Source: Clostridia bacterium (GTDB lineage Bacteria > Bacillota > Clostridia > Oscillospirales > Acutalibacteraceae). Taken from it: 64,000 nucleotides of DNA. The notes beneath the pieces are model-generated. The model was not told the DNA's origin and did not search any database. It saw only the letters and a list, made by a program, of their open reading frames with translations. The translations under genes were made by a program, and so were the position numbers. The DNA lies in NCBI GenBank assembly GCA_017435385.1, contig JAFSFB010000012.1:62001-126000 (forward strand), given 5' to 3'. Below are positions 7,730 through 15,511 of this stretch, piece after piece (position 1 is the stretch's first letter; each line of letters starts with the position of its first letter).

Positions 7730-9106
7730 ATGAAAGTTAATTTCACCGAAACCGTGCTCAGAGACGCCAACCAGTCCCTCATCGCAACAAGAATGCCCTT
7801 TGAGGATTTCGAGCCCGTTCTCAGGAAGCTCGATGCTGCAGGTTACTATTCTCTCGAGTGCTGGGGCGGAGCAACCTTTGACTCCTGCCTCCGCTACCTC
7901 AACGAAGATCCTTGGGAAAGACTCCGCAAGATCAAGGCGGCTTGCCCCAACACAAAGCTCCAGATGCTTCTCAGAGGTCAGAACCTTCTCGGCTATAAGC
8001 ATTATCCCGACGATGTTGTCCGCATGTTCGTCAGAAAGAGCGTTGAAAACGGAATCGATATCATCCGTATCTTCGATGCACTCAACGATGTGCGCAACAT
8101 TGAGGTTGCAGTTGACGAAACCCTCAAGTGCGGCGCTCACGCATCGGGCACTATCTGCTATACGATCAGCCCCATCCATAACCTTGAAAGCTATGTGAAG
8201 CTTGCAAAGGAAATCGAAGCCCTCGGCGTTCAGTCCATCTGCATCAAGGATATGGCAGGCATCATGAGCCCCAAGGAGGGCTATGACCTTGTAAAGGCTC
8301 TCAAGGCTAATGTCAAGGTTCCCATCGTTGTTCACACTCACTCAACAACAGGTCTCGGCTTCATGACTCTTCTCAAGTGCGTTGAAGCAGGCGCAGATGT
8401 TATCGACTCCGCTATCTCCTGCTTCTCGGGCGGTACATCTCAGCCCGCAACCGAAACCCTCGTTTATACTCTCAAGCAGTACGGCTACGAGGTTGATGTT
8501 GACGAAAACATCTGCAAGGAGATCAACGATTTCTTCAAGCCCGTCAGAGCACAGGCTCTCGAAAGCAAGCTTCTCAACCCCGTTGTTATGGGTACTCAGA
8601 CAGATGCTCTCATCTATCAGATTCCCGGCGGCATGCTTTCAAACCTCGTTGCTCAGCTCACAGCTCAGAAGAAGCTGGACAAGCTTGACGAAGTTCTTCT
8701 CGAAACTCCCAGAGTCCGTGAGGACCTCGGCTATCCTCCGCTCGTAACTCCCATGAGCCAGATGGTCGGCGTTCAGGCAACCGCAAACGTTCTCGCAGGC
8801 GAGAGATACAAGAACATCTCCAAGGAAGTCAAGAGCTATATCAAGGGTGAATACGGCCAGGCTCCCGGCAAGGTCAGCGAAGAGCTTCAGAAGCTTGTTC
8901 TCGGCGACGAAGCACCCTTCACAGGCAGATTCGCAGACACTCTTGAACCCGCTTTTGAAGCAACAAAGGCAGAGCTCGGCAGCAAGGCAAAGAGCGACGA
9001 AGATGTTCTTTCCTATATTGCATTCCCCATGCAGGCAGAAGCCTTCTTCGAGAAGCGTGACGAAAAAGAGAGAAACACCTTCAAATACACGATCAGAGAA
9101 GTATAA
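7730..9106 (+). CDS. oadA: Carboxyltransferase (alpha-type) subunit of a Na+-pumping oxaloacetate decarboxylase
   Basis: The 458-residue cytoplasmic enzyme takes CO2 from oxaloacetate and places it on the biotin of the carrier protein. The TIM barrel has the expected metal site: Asp12 in RDANQS, Lys173 in CIKDMAG (normally carbamylated) and His202/His204 in VHTHSTTG. The family usually has RDAHQS; here His is replaced by Asn. The biotin domain found in many OadA proteins is absent and is encoded separately by the third gene. The gene starts a run of co-directional genes encoding the gamma, carrier and beta subunits, which defines its role. Specificity for oxaloacetate rather than pyruvate is inferred from family and context. 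Confidence 0.9.
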   Translation: MKVNFTETVLRDANQSLIATRMPFEDFEPVLRKLDAAGYYSLECWGGATFDSCLRYLNEDPWERLRKIKAACPNTKLQMLLRGQNLLGYKHYPDDVVRMFVRKSVENGIDIIRIFDALNDVRNIEVAVDETLKCGAHASGTICYTISPIHNLESYVKLAKEIEALGVQSICIKDMAGIMSPKEGYDLVKALKANVKVPIVVHTHSTTGLGFMTLLKCVEAGADVIDSAISCFSGGTSQPATETLVYTLKQYGYEVDVDENICKEINDFFKPVRAQALESKLLNPVVMGTQTDALIYQIPGGMLSNLVAQLTAQKKLDKLDEVLLETPRVREDLGYPPLVTPMSQMVGVQATANVLAGERYKNISKEVKSYIKGEYGQAPGKVSEELQKLVLGDEAPFTGRFADTLEPAFEATKAELGSKAKSDEDVLSYIAFPMQAEAFFEKRDEKERNTFKYTIREV

Positions 9107-9117
9107 GGAGAACGGAA

Positions 9118-9435
9118 ATGACATTTTTGGATTTCATCAAAACTCCTGCATTTGCGCTCGCAGTTGTATTTGCGCTCGCTCTCATTTACACGCTCTATGC
9201 AAAAGTTAAAGAAAACAAAACAGCAAAAGCCGTAAAGCCCGCCGCAGAGGAAAAAGCTGCTGTCAGCAGCTTCCCTGCCGCACCGGCTGCAGAAGGCATC
9301 TGCAGCGGCACACTCGACCTTGTTGATACAGATGAAAAAACCGCCGCAGTCATCATGGCTCTCGTGAGCTATAAAAGCGGCATCCCGCTCAACAGACTCA
9401 GCTTTAAATCAATTCGTTTGATGGAGGATAAATAA
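9118..9435 (+). CDS. Decarboxylase gamma subunit (OadG-like), first copy
   Basis: A 105-residue protein with one N-terminal membrane helix (about residues 8-28), a short charged Ala/Lys linker and a conserved C-terminal block (TDEKTAAVIMALVSYKSG, then a segment ending RLSFKSIRLM). Gamma subunits anchor the carboxyltransferase to the membrane pump and help assembly. It begins 11 bases after oadA with AAGGAGA and is followed immediately by the biotin carrier. A second, clearly homologous gamma gene lies at 11174. Confidence 0.82.
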   Translation: MTFLDFIKTPAFALAVVFALALIYTLYAKVKENKTAKAVKPAAEEKAAVSSFPAAPAAEGICSGTLDLVDTDEKTAAVIMALVSYKSGIPLNRLSFKSIRLMEDK

Positions 9436-9822
9436 ATGAAATATGTAGTAACCCTTAACGGTAAGAATTATGAAGTAGAAGTCAACGAGTGCGAAGCAGT
9501 TGTTACAAATGTAACAGAAGCTGCCGCTCCCGTTGTTGCAGCCGCTCCTGCAGCACCCGCTGCACCCGCTGCACCCGCCGCTCCCGCAGCAGCAGCTCCC
9601 GTTTCGGCTGACGGCACAAAGGTTCTTGCTCCCATGCCCGGTGCGATCCTTAATGTTAATGTAAGTGTCGGCGCATCCGTCAAGGCAGGCGACGTACTTA
9701 TGGTTCTCGAAGCTATGAAAATGGAAAACGATATCGTTGCTCCCTGCGACGGCGTTGTTAAGCAGATTCCCGTTTCCAAGGGCTCAACAGTCAACACCGA
9801 CGATGTTCTTGCTGTTCTTTAA
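9436..9822 (+). CDS. Biotin carboxyl carrier protein of the decarboxylase
   Basis: This 128-residue protein carries CO2 from the carboxyltransferase to the membrane beta subunit. The C-terminal biotinyl domain has the sequence VLEAMKMEND, with biotin expected on Lys95. An Ala/Pro-rich flexible linker made of AAP and APA units spans about residues 29-56; similar linkers let the arm swing between active sites. The start codon follows the gamma stop without a gap, so the two are probably coupled. Confidence 0.95.
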   Translation: MKYVVTLNGKNYEVEVNECEAVVTNVTEAAAPVVAAAPAAPAAPAAPAAPAAAAPVSADGTKVLAPMPGAILNVNVSVGASVKAGDVLMVLEAMKMENDIVAPCDGVVKQIPVSKGSTVNTDDVLAVL

Positions 9823-9836
9823 TCGGAGGTCAACGA

Positions 9837-10931
9837 ATGGAAGTTTTATACGAAACCCTGCTTGACGTCACGTGGAGTCAGGTTGCGATGTGGGCTATCG
9901 GCGGCTTGCTGATTTATCTCGCAATCGCAAAAGAGATGGAGCCGACCCTTCTTCTCCCCATGGGCTTCGGCGCAATTCTCGTCAACCTGCCCCATTCGGG
10001 TGCCGCAGGAGTTATTGAGCATCTTTTTGACATCGGCATCAACGGCCACGAGCTGTTCCCGCTGATTCTTTTCATCGGCATCGGTGCAATGATCGACTTT
10101 GAACCGCTTCTGACCAACCCGAAGCTCATGTTCTTCGGTGCGGCGGCACAGTTCGGCATATTCTTCACTCTTTGCGCCGCTTCTCTCCTCGGCTTTGAAA
10201 TCAATGACGCCGCTTCAATCGCCATCATCGGTGCAGCTGACGGTCCCACATCGATTTTCGTTGCTCAGGTTCTCGAGTCAAACTATCTCGCTCCCATCAT
10301 GGTCGCCGCATATTCCTATATGGCTCTCGTTCCCATCGTTCAGCCCCCCATCATCAAGCTTTGCACAACAAAGAAGGAAAGAAAAATCAAGATGACTTAC
10401 AAGGGCAAGACGGTTTCAAAGAGAACAAAGATTCTCTTCCCCATCATCATCACCTGCATCGTAGGTCTTGTTGCTCCCGACGCAGTTGCACTTATCGGTT
10501 TCCTTATGTTCGGTAACCTTATCCGTGAATGCGGCGTTCTCAACTCGCTTTCGGAAACCGCACAGAAGGTTCTCGCAAACCTCATCACTATCTTCCTCGG
10601 CATCACAATCGCTTCTCAGATGAAGGCTGACGAATTCATCAACAAGGAAACTTTCATAATCATCATCCTCGGCCTTGTTGCTTTCGTTGTTGATACGTTC
10701 GGCGGCGTTATGCTCGCAAAGATTATGAACCTCTTCCTCAAGGAAAAGATCAACCCCATGATCGGTGCCGCAGGTATTTCCGCATTCCCCATGTCAGCCA
10801 GGGTTGTTCATAAGCTCGGTCTTGAAGAGGATAACCAGAACTTCCTCCTCATGCATTCGATCGGCGTCAACGTTTCGGGTCAGGTTGCTTCGGTTATCGC
10901 CGGCGGTCTTATCCTTGCGTTCTTCCGCTGA
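9837..10931 (+). CDS. oadB: Na+-transporting decarboxylase beta subunit, first copy
   Basis: The 364-residue multi-span membrane protein decarboxylates carboxybiotin and uses the energy to export Na+. Family blocks seen are FIGIGAMIDFEPLLTNP, AIIGAADGPTSIFVAQVL (the conserved GAADGPT loop with the Na+-site aspartate) and SAFPMSARVV near the C terminus. About nine hydrophobic helices are apparent. GGAGG lies before the ATG. It belongs with the carboxyltransferase, gamma and carrier genes upstream. Confidence 0.93.
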   Translation: MEVLYETLLDVTWSQVAMWAIGGLLIYLAIAKEMEPTLLLPMGFGAILVNLPHSGAAGVIEHLFDIGINGHELFPLILFIGIGAMIDFEPLLTNPKLMFFGAAAQFGIFFTLCAASLLGFEINDAASIAIIGAADGPTSIFVAQVLESNYLAPIMVAAYSYMALVPIVQPPIIKLCTTKKERKIKMTYKGKTVSKRTKILFPIIITCIVGLVAPDAVALIGFLMFGNLIRECGVLNSLSETAQKVLANLITIFLGITIASQMKADEFINKETFIIIILGLVAFVVDTFGGVMLAKIMNLFLKEKINPMIGAAGISAFPMSARVVHKLGLEEDNQNFLLMHSIGVNVSGQVASVIAGGLILAFFR

Positions 10932-10946
10932 TAAGGAGGTTTAAAA

Positions 10947-11087
10947 ATGGATATATTCAATGTTCAGTTCCTTTTGGATTCACTTCCCTATATGGGCAAG
11001 GGCATGCTCGGCATTTTCGTTGTGACTGCAGTTATTGTTACCGTCGTCAACGCTCTTAACAGCATCCCCGACAAAAAGAACAAATAA
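10947..11087 (+). CDS. 46-residue single-helix membrane protein in the decarboxylase operon
   Basis: An ATG behind a perfect TAAGGAGG (spacing seven) opens a 46-codon frame ending at 11087, 15 bases after oadB and before a terminator. The peptide has a short amphipathic start, one membrane helix (GMLGIFVVTAVIVTVVNAL) and a basic tail (SIPDKKNK). Its place as last gene of the pump operon and its shape suggest an accessory or second gamma-like membrane subunit; small OadG-related subunits are known in Clostridia, but assignment here is from context. Confidence 0.75.
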   Translation: MDIFNVQFLLDSLPYMGKGMLGIFVVTAVIVTVVNALNSIPDKKNK

Positions 11088-11091
11088 ATAA

Positions 11092-11127
11092 AAGGGCGTC
11101 AGGGATTACCCGAACGCCCTTGTTTTA
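11092..11127 (+). terminator. Terminator after the first decarboxylase gene set
   Basis: Arms AAGGGCGT/ACGCCCTT with a long loop, then TGTTTT. It separates the complete five-gene set from the second gamma-beta pair, so the second pair is expressed by read-through or its own promoter. Confidence 0.75.
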
Positions 11128-11173
11128 AGAGAAAAAGATCAATACAATATAAAATATAAAAGGAGGCGAAGGA

Positions 11174-11539
11174 ATGAAACTGTTTGAAATGAAAATGCCG
11201 CTTTCGGAAGCTCTCGCAATTGCAGTTATCGGTATATCCGTGGTCATAATGATTCTCGCATTGATCGCAGTTTTTATCATTCTTCTCTCAAAAGCAGTAA
11301 GATTAGTTGAGGGTCTTGTTAAAAAGAAGGTTCCCGCTTCCCCTGCCGTCACTCCTGCCGCTACGCAGTCCGTTCCCGAGGGCATAAACTCGGGCGATGT
11401 TGAGCTTATCGGCACAGACGAAAAAACCGCAGCGGTTATTATGGCAATTGTTTCTGAAAAGTGCGGAATTCCGCTCAACAGACTCAGCTTCAAGTCTGTC
11501 AGACTTATGGATAACGATGAGAAGGGAGGCAACAAATAA
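11174..11539 (+). CDS. Decarboxylase gamma subunit (OadG-like), second copy
   Basis: A 121-residue homologue of the gamma gene at 9118: one N-terminal membrane helix (about 13-38), a Pro/Ala linker and the same C-terminal block (TDEKTAAVIMAIVSEKCG, then a segment ending RLSFKSVRLM). AGGAGGCGAAGG precedes the ATG. Its stop overlaps the start of the second beta gene by one base (TAATG), which indicates coupled translation and 1:1 production. Confidence 0.82.
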   Translation: MKLFEMKMPLSEALAIAVIGISVVIMILALIAVFIILLSKAVRLVEGLVKKKVPASPAVTPAATQSVPEGINSGDVELIGTDEKTAAVIMAIVSEKCGIPLNRLSFKSVRLMDNDEKGGNK

Positions 11540-12723
11540 TGGAAATGGTCAAAGACGTTCTTATCGGTCTGTGGGAAAGCTCAGGTTTTTCCATCGTCAC
11601 CGGCAAAGAGCTCATCATGCTCCTCGTTGCGTTTGTTTTCCTCTTCCTTGCAATCGTAAAAAAGTTCGAGCCCCTTCTTCTTGTGCCCATCGCATTCGGC
11701 ATGCTTCTCGCAAACCTTCCCGGCGCAGGTCTTATGGACGACCCTGCATTCCTTATGACAGAGGTCGTTGACGGTGTTGAGAAAGCTCATTGGTACGAAG
11801 ACGGCGTTCTCAGGCTGATCTACGCAGGCGTCAAGAGCTCGATCTTCCCCTGCCTCATCTTCCTTGGCATCGGTGCTATGACAGACTTCGGTCCGCTCCT
11901 TGCCAACCCCATCAGCCTTCTTCTCGGTGCCGCAGCTCAGCTCGGCGTCTATGTCGCATTCCTTCTTGCGATCATCCTCGGCTTCACGCCCGAAGAAGCA
12001 GCATCAATCGGTATCATCGGCGGCGCCGACGGCCCGACGGCTATCTTCCTTGCAGGCAAGCTGGCACCCAAGCTCCTTGGCCCCATCGCCCTTGCGGCAT
12101 ATTCCTATATGGCACTTATTCCTCTTATCCAGCCCCCGATCATGAAGCTTCTCACAACCGAAAAGGAAAGAAAGGTTGAAATGAAGCAGCTTCGCACCGT
12201 CAGCAAGGCTGAAAAGATCATCTTCCCCATCGTTGTTGCAGTTATCTGCGCATTCATCATTCCCTCGTGCGCATCGCTCATCGGTTTCCTGATGCTCGGC
12301 AACCTCTTCAAGGAATGCGGAGTTACCGAAAGACTCAGCGATACGGCACAGAATGCTCTGACAAACATCGTTACCATCATGCTCGGCGTAACTGTCGGTG
12401 CAACCGCTAACGGTGAAGATTTCCTTACCGCATCAACTCTGCTCATCGTCGGACTCGGTCTTACCGCTTTTGCTTGCTCAACTGCAGGCGGCATCCTTCT
12501 CGGCAAGGTGCTCTACCTCGTTACGGGCGGAAAGATCAATCCCCTCATCGGTTCTGCAGGCGTTTCCGCAGTTCCCATGGCTGCCCGAGTTGCTCAGGTT
12601 GAAGGCAGAAAATATAACCCCACAAACTTCCTTCTCATGCACGCTATGGGACCGAATGTTGCGGGCGTTATCGGCTCCGCAGTTGCGGCCGGCTTCCTTC
12701 TCATGATGTTCGGCGGCAAATAA
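11539..12723 (+). CDS. Na+-transporting decarboxylase beta subunit, second copy
   Basis: The 394-residue protein is a clear homologue of the beta subunit at 9837, with FLGIGAMTDFGPLLANP, IGIIGGADGPTAIFLAGKL and SAVPMAARVAQVEG. It is about 30 residues longer, partly from an insert between the first helices (DDPAFLMTEVVDGVEKAHWYE). No second carboxyltransferase or carrier accompanies it, so it may share those upstream or work with subunits encoded elsewhere. This could be a different acyl-CoA decarboxylase beta subunit; sequence alone does not decide. Confidence 0.9.
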   Translation: MEMVKDVLIGLWESSGFSIVTGKELIMLLVAFVFLFLAIVKKFEPLLLVPIAFGMLLANLPGAGLMDDPAFLMTEVVDGVEKAHWYEDGVLRLIYAGVKSSIFPCLIFLGIGAMTDFGPLLANPISLLLGAAAQLGVYVAFLLAIILGFTPEEAASIGIIGGADGPTAIFLAGKLAPKLLGPIALAAYSYMALIPLIQPPIMKLLTTEKERKVEMKQLRTVSKAEKIIFPIVVAVICAFIIPSCASLIGFLMLGNLFKECGVTERLSDTAQNALTNIVTIMLGVTVGATANGEDFLTASTLLIVGLGLTAFACSTAGGILLGKVLYLVTGGKINPLIGSAGVSAVPMAARVAQVEGRKYNPTNFLLMHAMGPNVAGVIGSAVAAGFLLMMFGGK

Positions 12724-12729
12724 TAAGCA

Positions 12730-12762
12730 AAAGGCATTCACGGTTTCGTGAATGCCTTTTTT
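12730..12762 (+). terminator. Terminator after second beta subunit
   Basis: Perfect arms AAAGGCATTCACG/CGTGAATGCCTTT around a four-base loop, followed by TTT. Confidence 0.93.
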
Positions 12763-12800
12763 AGTGAAAAGTGAAGGTAGGGCGGGGGCTTGCTCCCGCC
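12763..12800 (-). repeat. Intergenic palindromic repeat, copy A
   Basis: AGTGAAAAGTGAAGG joined to a GC-rich hairpin (GGCGGGG/TCCCGCC). It matches, in opposite orientation, repeats at 15417, 39656 and 50365. It could also act as a second terminator, since six T residues follow near 12805. Confidence 0.6.
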
Positions 12801-12822
12801 GTTGTTTTTTACCCTTAGCCGA

Positions 12823-13773
12823 TCATTTAATCAGATCGTTTTTCTTGATGAAATCGATCGTTTCGTCAACGGTTGTAAAAGCAAGGGCAACGCTTGTGTC
12901 AGCCGCACCGTAATAAATTGCTATTCTGCCCGTTTCAGCATCGGCAAGAGCCGCACACGGGAAAACAACATTCGGAACATCGCCGACAAGCTCATAAAGC
13001 TCATGCGGTGCAAGCAGGAAGCAGTCCGCTCTGTGAAGAACCTTCCACGGCTCATCCTTATCGAGAATTGCCGCACCCATGGCATAAGTAAAGCCGTTAC
13101 AGCTTGTGAGCACGCCGTGATAGAACATCAGCCAGCCCTCGTCGGTTTCGATGGGTGTCGGTCCTGCGCCGACCTTCGTCATCTCCCAGTTTTTCTCGGG
13201 CTTCATAACAAATCTGTGCTTGCCCCAATATGTAAGATCCTTGCTGTGGCTGAGGAAAATATCGCCGTATGGAGTATGCCCTCTGTCGCAGGGACGGATG
13301 AGAAGCAGATATTCGTCATTGACCTTTCTCGGAAAGAGCACGCCGTTTCTCGCAACGGGATAGCACGCATCCTCGAGCTGAGTCCACTCCTTGAAATCGG
13401 TTGTGTAAGCGATGCCGATCGTCGTGCCGTGAGGGGTGAGATTGACCCACGAAAGATAATATTTGCCCTCAATAAGACAAAGTCTGGGATCATAACCTCT
13501 GAAAATAACCTTCTCCTCAAGCTCCCAGTTGATCGCATCCTTGCTGTAGCCGACAACAAGAGTATGGTCACGGCTCATGACATCAACCCTGAAAACGCCC
13601 GCAAAGCCGTCGCCGAAGGGAACGACCGCCGAATTGAAAATGCTGTTTGCCATATAGAGATTATCTCTCGTGATAATGGGGTTTCCGCTGTATCTCCAGA
13701 CGGGATATCTCCAGCCTTCAGGCTTATCCTGCCAGGGAATGTTTCTGATTGTTTCGCCGATAATTTTAGCCAT
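12823..13773 (-). CDS. GH130 family glycoside phosphorylase/hydrolase
   Basis: This 316-residue protein belongs to the five-bladed propeller family that phosphorolyses or hydrolyses beta-mannosides. Recognised blocks are NIPWQDKPEGWRYPVWRY, FRGYDPRLCLIEGKYYL (the DPR loop near the catalytic aspartate), GAGPTPIETDEGWLMFYHG and YGAADTSVALA. The start at 13773 is chosen because AAGGAG is well spaced; a longer version would begin 60 bases earlier inside the promoter. It is intracellular, with no signal peptide. Whether it is a phosphorylase or hydrolase, and which mannoside it uses, cannot be told here. Confidence 0.85.
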   Translation of the reverse strand: MAKIIGETIRNIPWQDKPEGWRYPVWRYSGNPIITRDNLYMANSIFNSAVVPFGDGFAGVFRVDVMSRDHTLVVGYSKDAINWELEEKVIFRGYDPRLCLIEGKYYLSWVNLTPHGTTIGIAYTTDFKEWTQLEDACYPVARNGVLFPRKVNDEYLLLIRPCDRGHTPYGDIFLSHSKDLTYWGKHRFVMKPEKNWEMTKVGAGPTPIETDEGWLMFYHGVLTSCNGFTYAMGAAILDKDEPWKVLHRADCFLLAPHELYELVGDVPNVVFPCAALADAETGRIAIYYGAADTSVALAFTTVDETIDFIKKNDLIK

Positions 13774-13804
13774 ATTTTTCTCCTTACCGTTATTTCTTGT
13801 TTCT

Positions 13805-13833
13805 ATCATATCATAAGACTCCGTGCAAATCAA
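13805..13833 (-). promoter_or_regulatory. Promoter of the GH130 gene
   Basis: On the minus strand TTGATT and TATGAT are 17 bases apart, about 35 bases before the start codon. Confidence 0.6.
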
Positions 13834-13865
13834 CCGCTATATGCCCTATGCGTTGCATTTACCTC

Positions 13866-13894
13866 TTGAATGTTTTCGATTTTAGTAATATAAT
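13866..13894 (+). promoter_or_regulatory. Promoter of the ceramidase-like gene
   Basis: TTGAAT and TATAAT are 17 bases apart. It is back-to-back with the GH130 promoter, so the two genes are divergent and may be co-regulated. Confidence 0.65.
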
Positions 13895-13929
13895 TAAAAT
13901 GTAATAATTTGCACAAAGGAGAAAATATT

Positions 13930-15366
13930 ATGGATATTATGGATCTTGCCATGAAAGGCATAAAGGGAATCGCCAAAAACTTCGGCAAGAAGGTTGCCAA
14001 GCAGGGACCCGCTCCCGAAATCGAGCAAAAGAAGCCGACCGTTATCAGCGGCAGCGGATTCCGTGCAGGCTTTGCAAGAGAGGAGATCATGCCCGACCTT
14101 TCCGACAAGGATAAGATCTACTGGATAGCAGGTCACGGCTCGGGACACAAAATGGAAGGTGTCCTCACTCCCGTTTATATCAGCGCAGTATGGCTTGACT
14201 GCGGCAACGACGAGGGAATTCTCTGGCTCGGTGCGGATATCGTCGGTCTGACAAGAATCGAAGTCAATTCGATCAGAAAGAAGATTCTTGCATCCCCCGA
14301 GATCAAGGGCTGCAAGCTCATCAACTTCAGCTGCACTCACAGCCACTCGGGCATCGACACCGTCGGCTACTGGGGCAAGCCCAACCTCGTGAGCATCCCC
14401 TCAAACGGCAAGGATGCTCAGTATATGGCTATGCTTGAAGAAAAGGCTGTTGCCGTTGCGATCGCCGCTTATAAGAATAGAAAAGCAGGAAAGCTCTATA
14501 ACGGAAGAACCGAGATCAAAGACGGTCTTGCAACAGGCAGACGCTTCAGCTACAAGCATGAGATACTCGCAAGATTCCGTTTTGCTCCCGATGACGGTTC
14601 AAAAGAGATCTGGATGCTTAACTTTGCCGCTCATCCCAATTCACTCGGCGGTGACAACCGCCTCCTCAGCGCAGAATATCCTTATTATCTGCGTGAAAAA
14701 ATCGCCAAAGAAAACGGTGCGGATGTGCTCTATGCCATCGGACCTCTCGGCGGCATGGATGCAGCAAGATATGACGAAGAGGACAGAGTCCGCAACATTC
14801 AGCTCCAGGGCGAAACGATCGCCGATGCCGCAATGAGCATAACCGACGAAGAGCTCAAGCCCGAAATCAAATTCATTCAGCAGCCGTTCTATTTCCCCGT
14901 CGGAAACTATGTTCTGACTCTTCTTGCCATGCGTAATGTCATGAGCTTCAAGGCGTATCCGAGCGATAAGACCGATATCGGAATTGCGATCGAATCCGAG
15001 CTTACATATATGACGATCGGCGGACAGAAGCTTTTGCTTCTCCCCGGCGAAAACTTCATGCCCACGGTCTACGGAGAATATCTTTCCGCTGAGGAATCGG
15101 GTACGGGCGAAGGTCCCGAAATCAATCCGACTCCCCTTGCAGACATCGCAGGCGACAAGTCGATCATCGTTTTCGGCGTTTCCAACGACATGACGGGTTA
15201 TGTTGTTCCGCCCAACGATTTTGTTCTCCATCCCACTCAGCCCTATCTCAACACAACGAGCGACAGACTGGGCAACAGACACTATCACGAAACCAACGCC
15301 CTCGATGCAAATGCACAGAAAACGATCGCTGATGCATTTGCAGAGGTTGTTAAGAATTTCGGATAA
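13930..15366 (+). CDS. Neutral/alkaline ceramidase-like protein (N-terminal domain family)
   Basis: The 478-residue protein resembles the catalytic domain of neutral ceramidases, zinc amidases that split ceramide into sphingosine and fatty acid. Visible signs are SGSGFRAGFAREEIMPD at the start of the domain, NFSCTHSHSGIDTVGYWG with the THSH metal-type motif, AAHPNSLGGDN, and LLLPGENFMP. There is no signal peptide; the first 35 residues form a basic helix. It is shorter than full neutral ceramidases (about 650-700 residues), lacking the C-terminal domain. Substrate may therefore be another lipid or amide. AAAGGAG precedes the chosen ATG; divergent from GH130. Confidence 0.75.
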   Translation: MDIMDLAMKGIKGIAKNFGKKVAKQGPAPEIEQKKPTVISGSGFRAGFAREEIMPDLSDKDKIYWIAGHGSGHKMEGVLTPVYISAVWLDCGNDEGILWLGADIVGLTRIEVNSIRKKILASPEIKGCKLINFSCTHSHSGIDTVGYWGKPNLVSIPSNGKDAQYMAMLEEKAVAVAIAAYKNRKAGKLYNGRTEIKDGLATGRRFSYKHEILARFRFAPDDGSKEIWMLNFAAHPNSLGGDNRLLSAEYPYYLREKIAKENGADVLYAIGPLGGMDAARYDEEDRVRNIQLQGETIADAAMSITDEELKPEIKFIQQPFYFPVGNYVLTLLAMRNVMSFKAYPSDKTDIGIAIESELTYMTIGGQKLLLLPGENFMPTVYGEYLSAEESGTGEGPEINPTPLADIAGDKSIIVFGVSNDMTGYVVPPNDFVLHPTQPYLNTTSDRLGNRHYHETNALDANAQKTIADAFAEVVKNFG

Positions 15367-15373
15367 AAAATTA

Positions 15374-15409
15374 ACCGCTGACGGATTTCCCGTCGGCGGT
15401 TTCCCGTTT
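15374..15409 (+). terminator. Terminator after ceramidase-like gene
   Basis: ACCGC-t-GACGG pairs with CCGTC-g-GCGGT, followed by a weak T-rich tail. Confidence 0.65.
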
Positions 15410-15416
15410 AAATCGG

Positions 15417-15470
15417 GTAAGGGCGGAGCCCTTCCTCAACTATTCACTATTCATTATTCACCATTCACTG
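15417..15470 (+). repeat. Intergenic palindromic repeat, copy B
   Basis: The hairpin AAGGGCGGAGCCCTT is followed by a tail built from TATTCACT, ATTCATT and ACCATTCACT units. Related copies are at 12763, 39656 and 50365. Confidence 0.7.
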
Positions 15471-15503
15471 AAAAAGGCTTACACGAAACCGTGTAAGCCT
15501 TTT
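15470..15503. terminator. Bidirectional terminator, end of pnp
   Basis: AAAAGGCTTACACG and CGTGTAAGCCTTTT form a long perfect stem with a four-base loop. It serves pnp on the minus strand. Confidence 0.9.
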
Positions 15504-15511
15504 GCGTTTAA

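Noticed and set aside
9468..9797. Minus-strand Ala/Gly-rich frame across the biotin carrier
   Set aside because: It arises from the Ala/Pro linker codons and lacks a ribosome site.
12823..13869. Long plus-strand frame opposite the GH130 gene
   Set aside because: It mirrors GH130 codons; the minus-strand product has clear family motifs, a promoter and a ribosome site.
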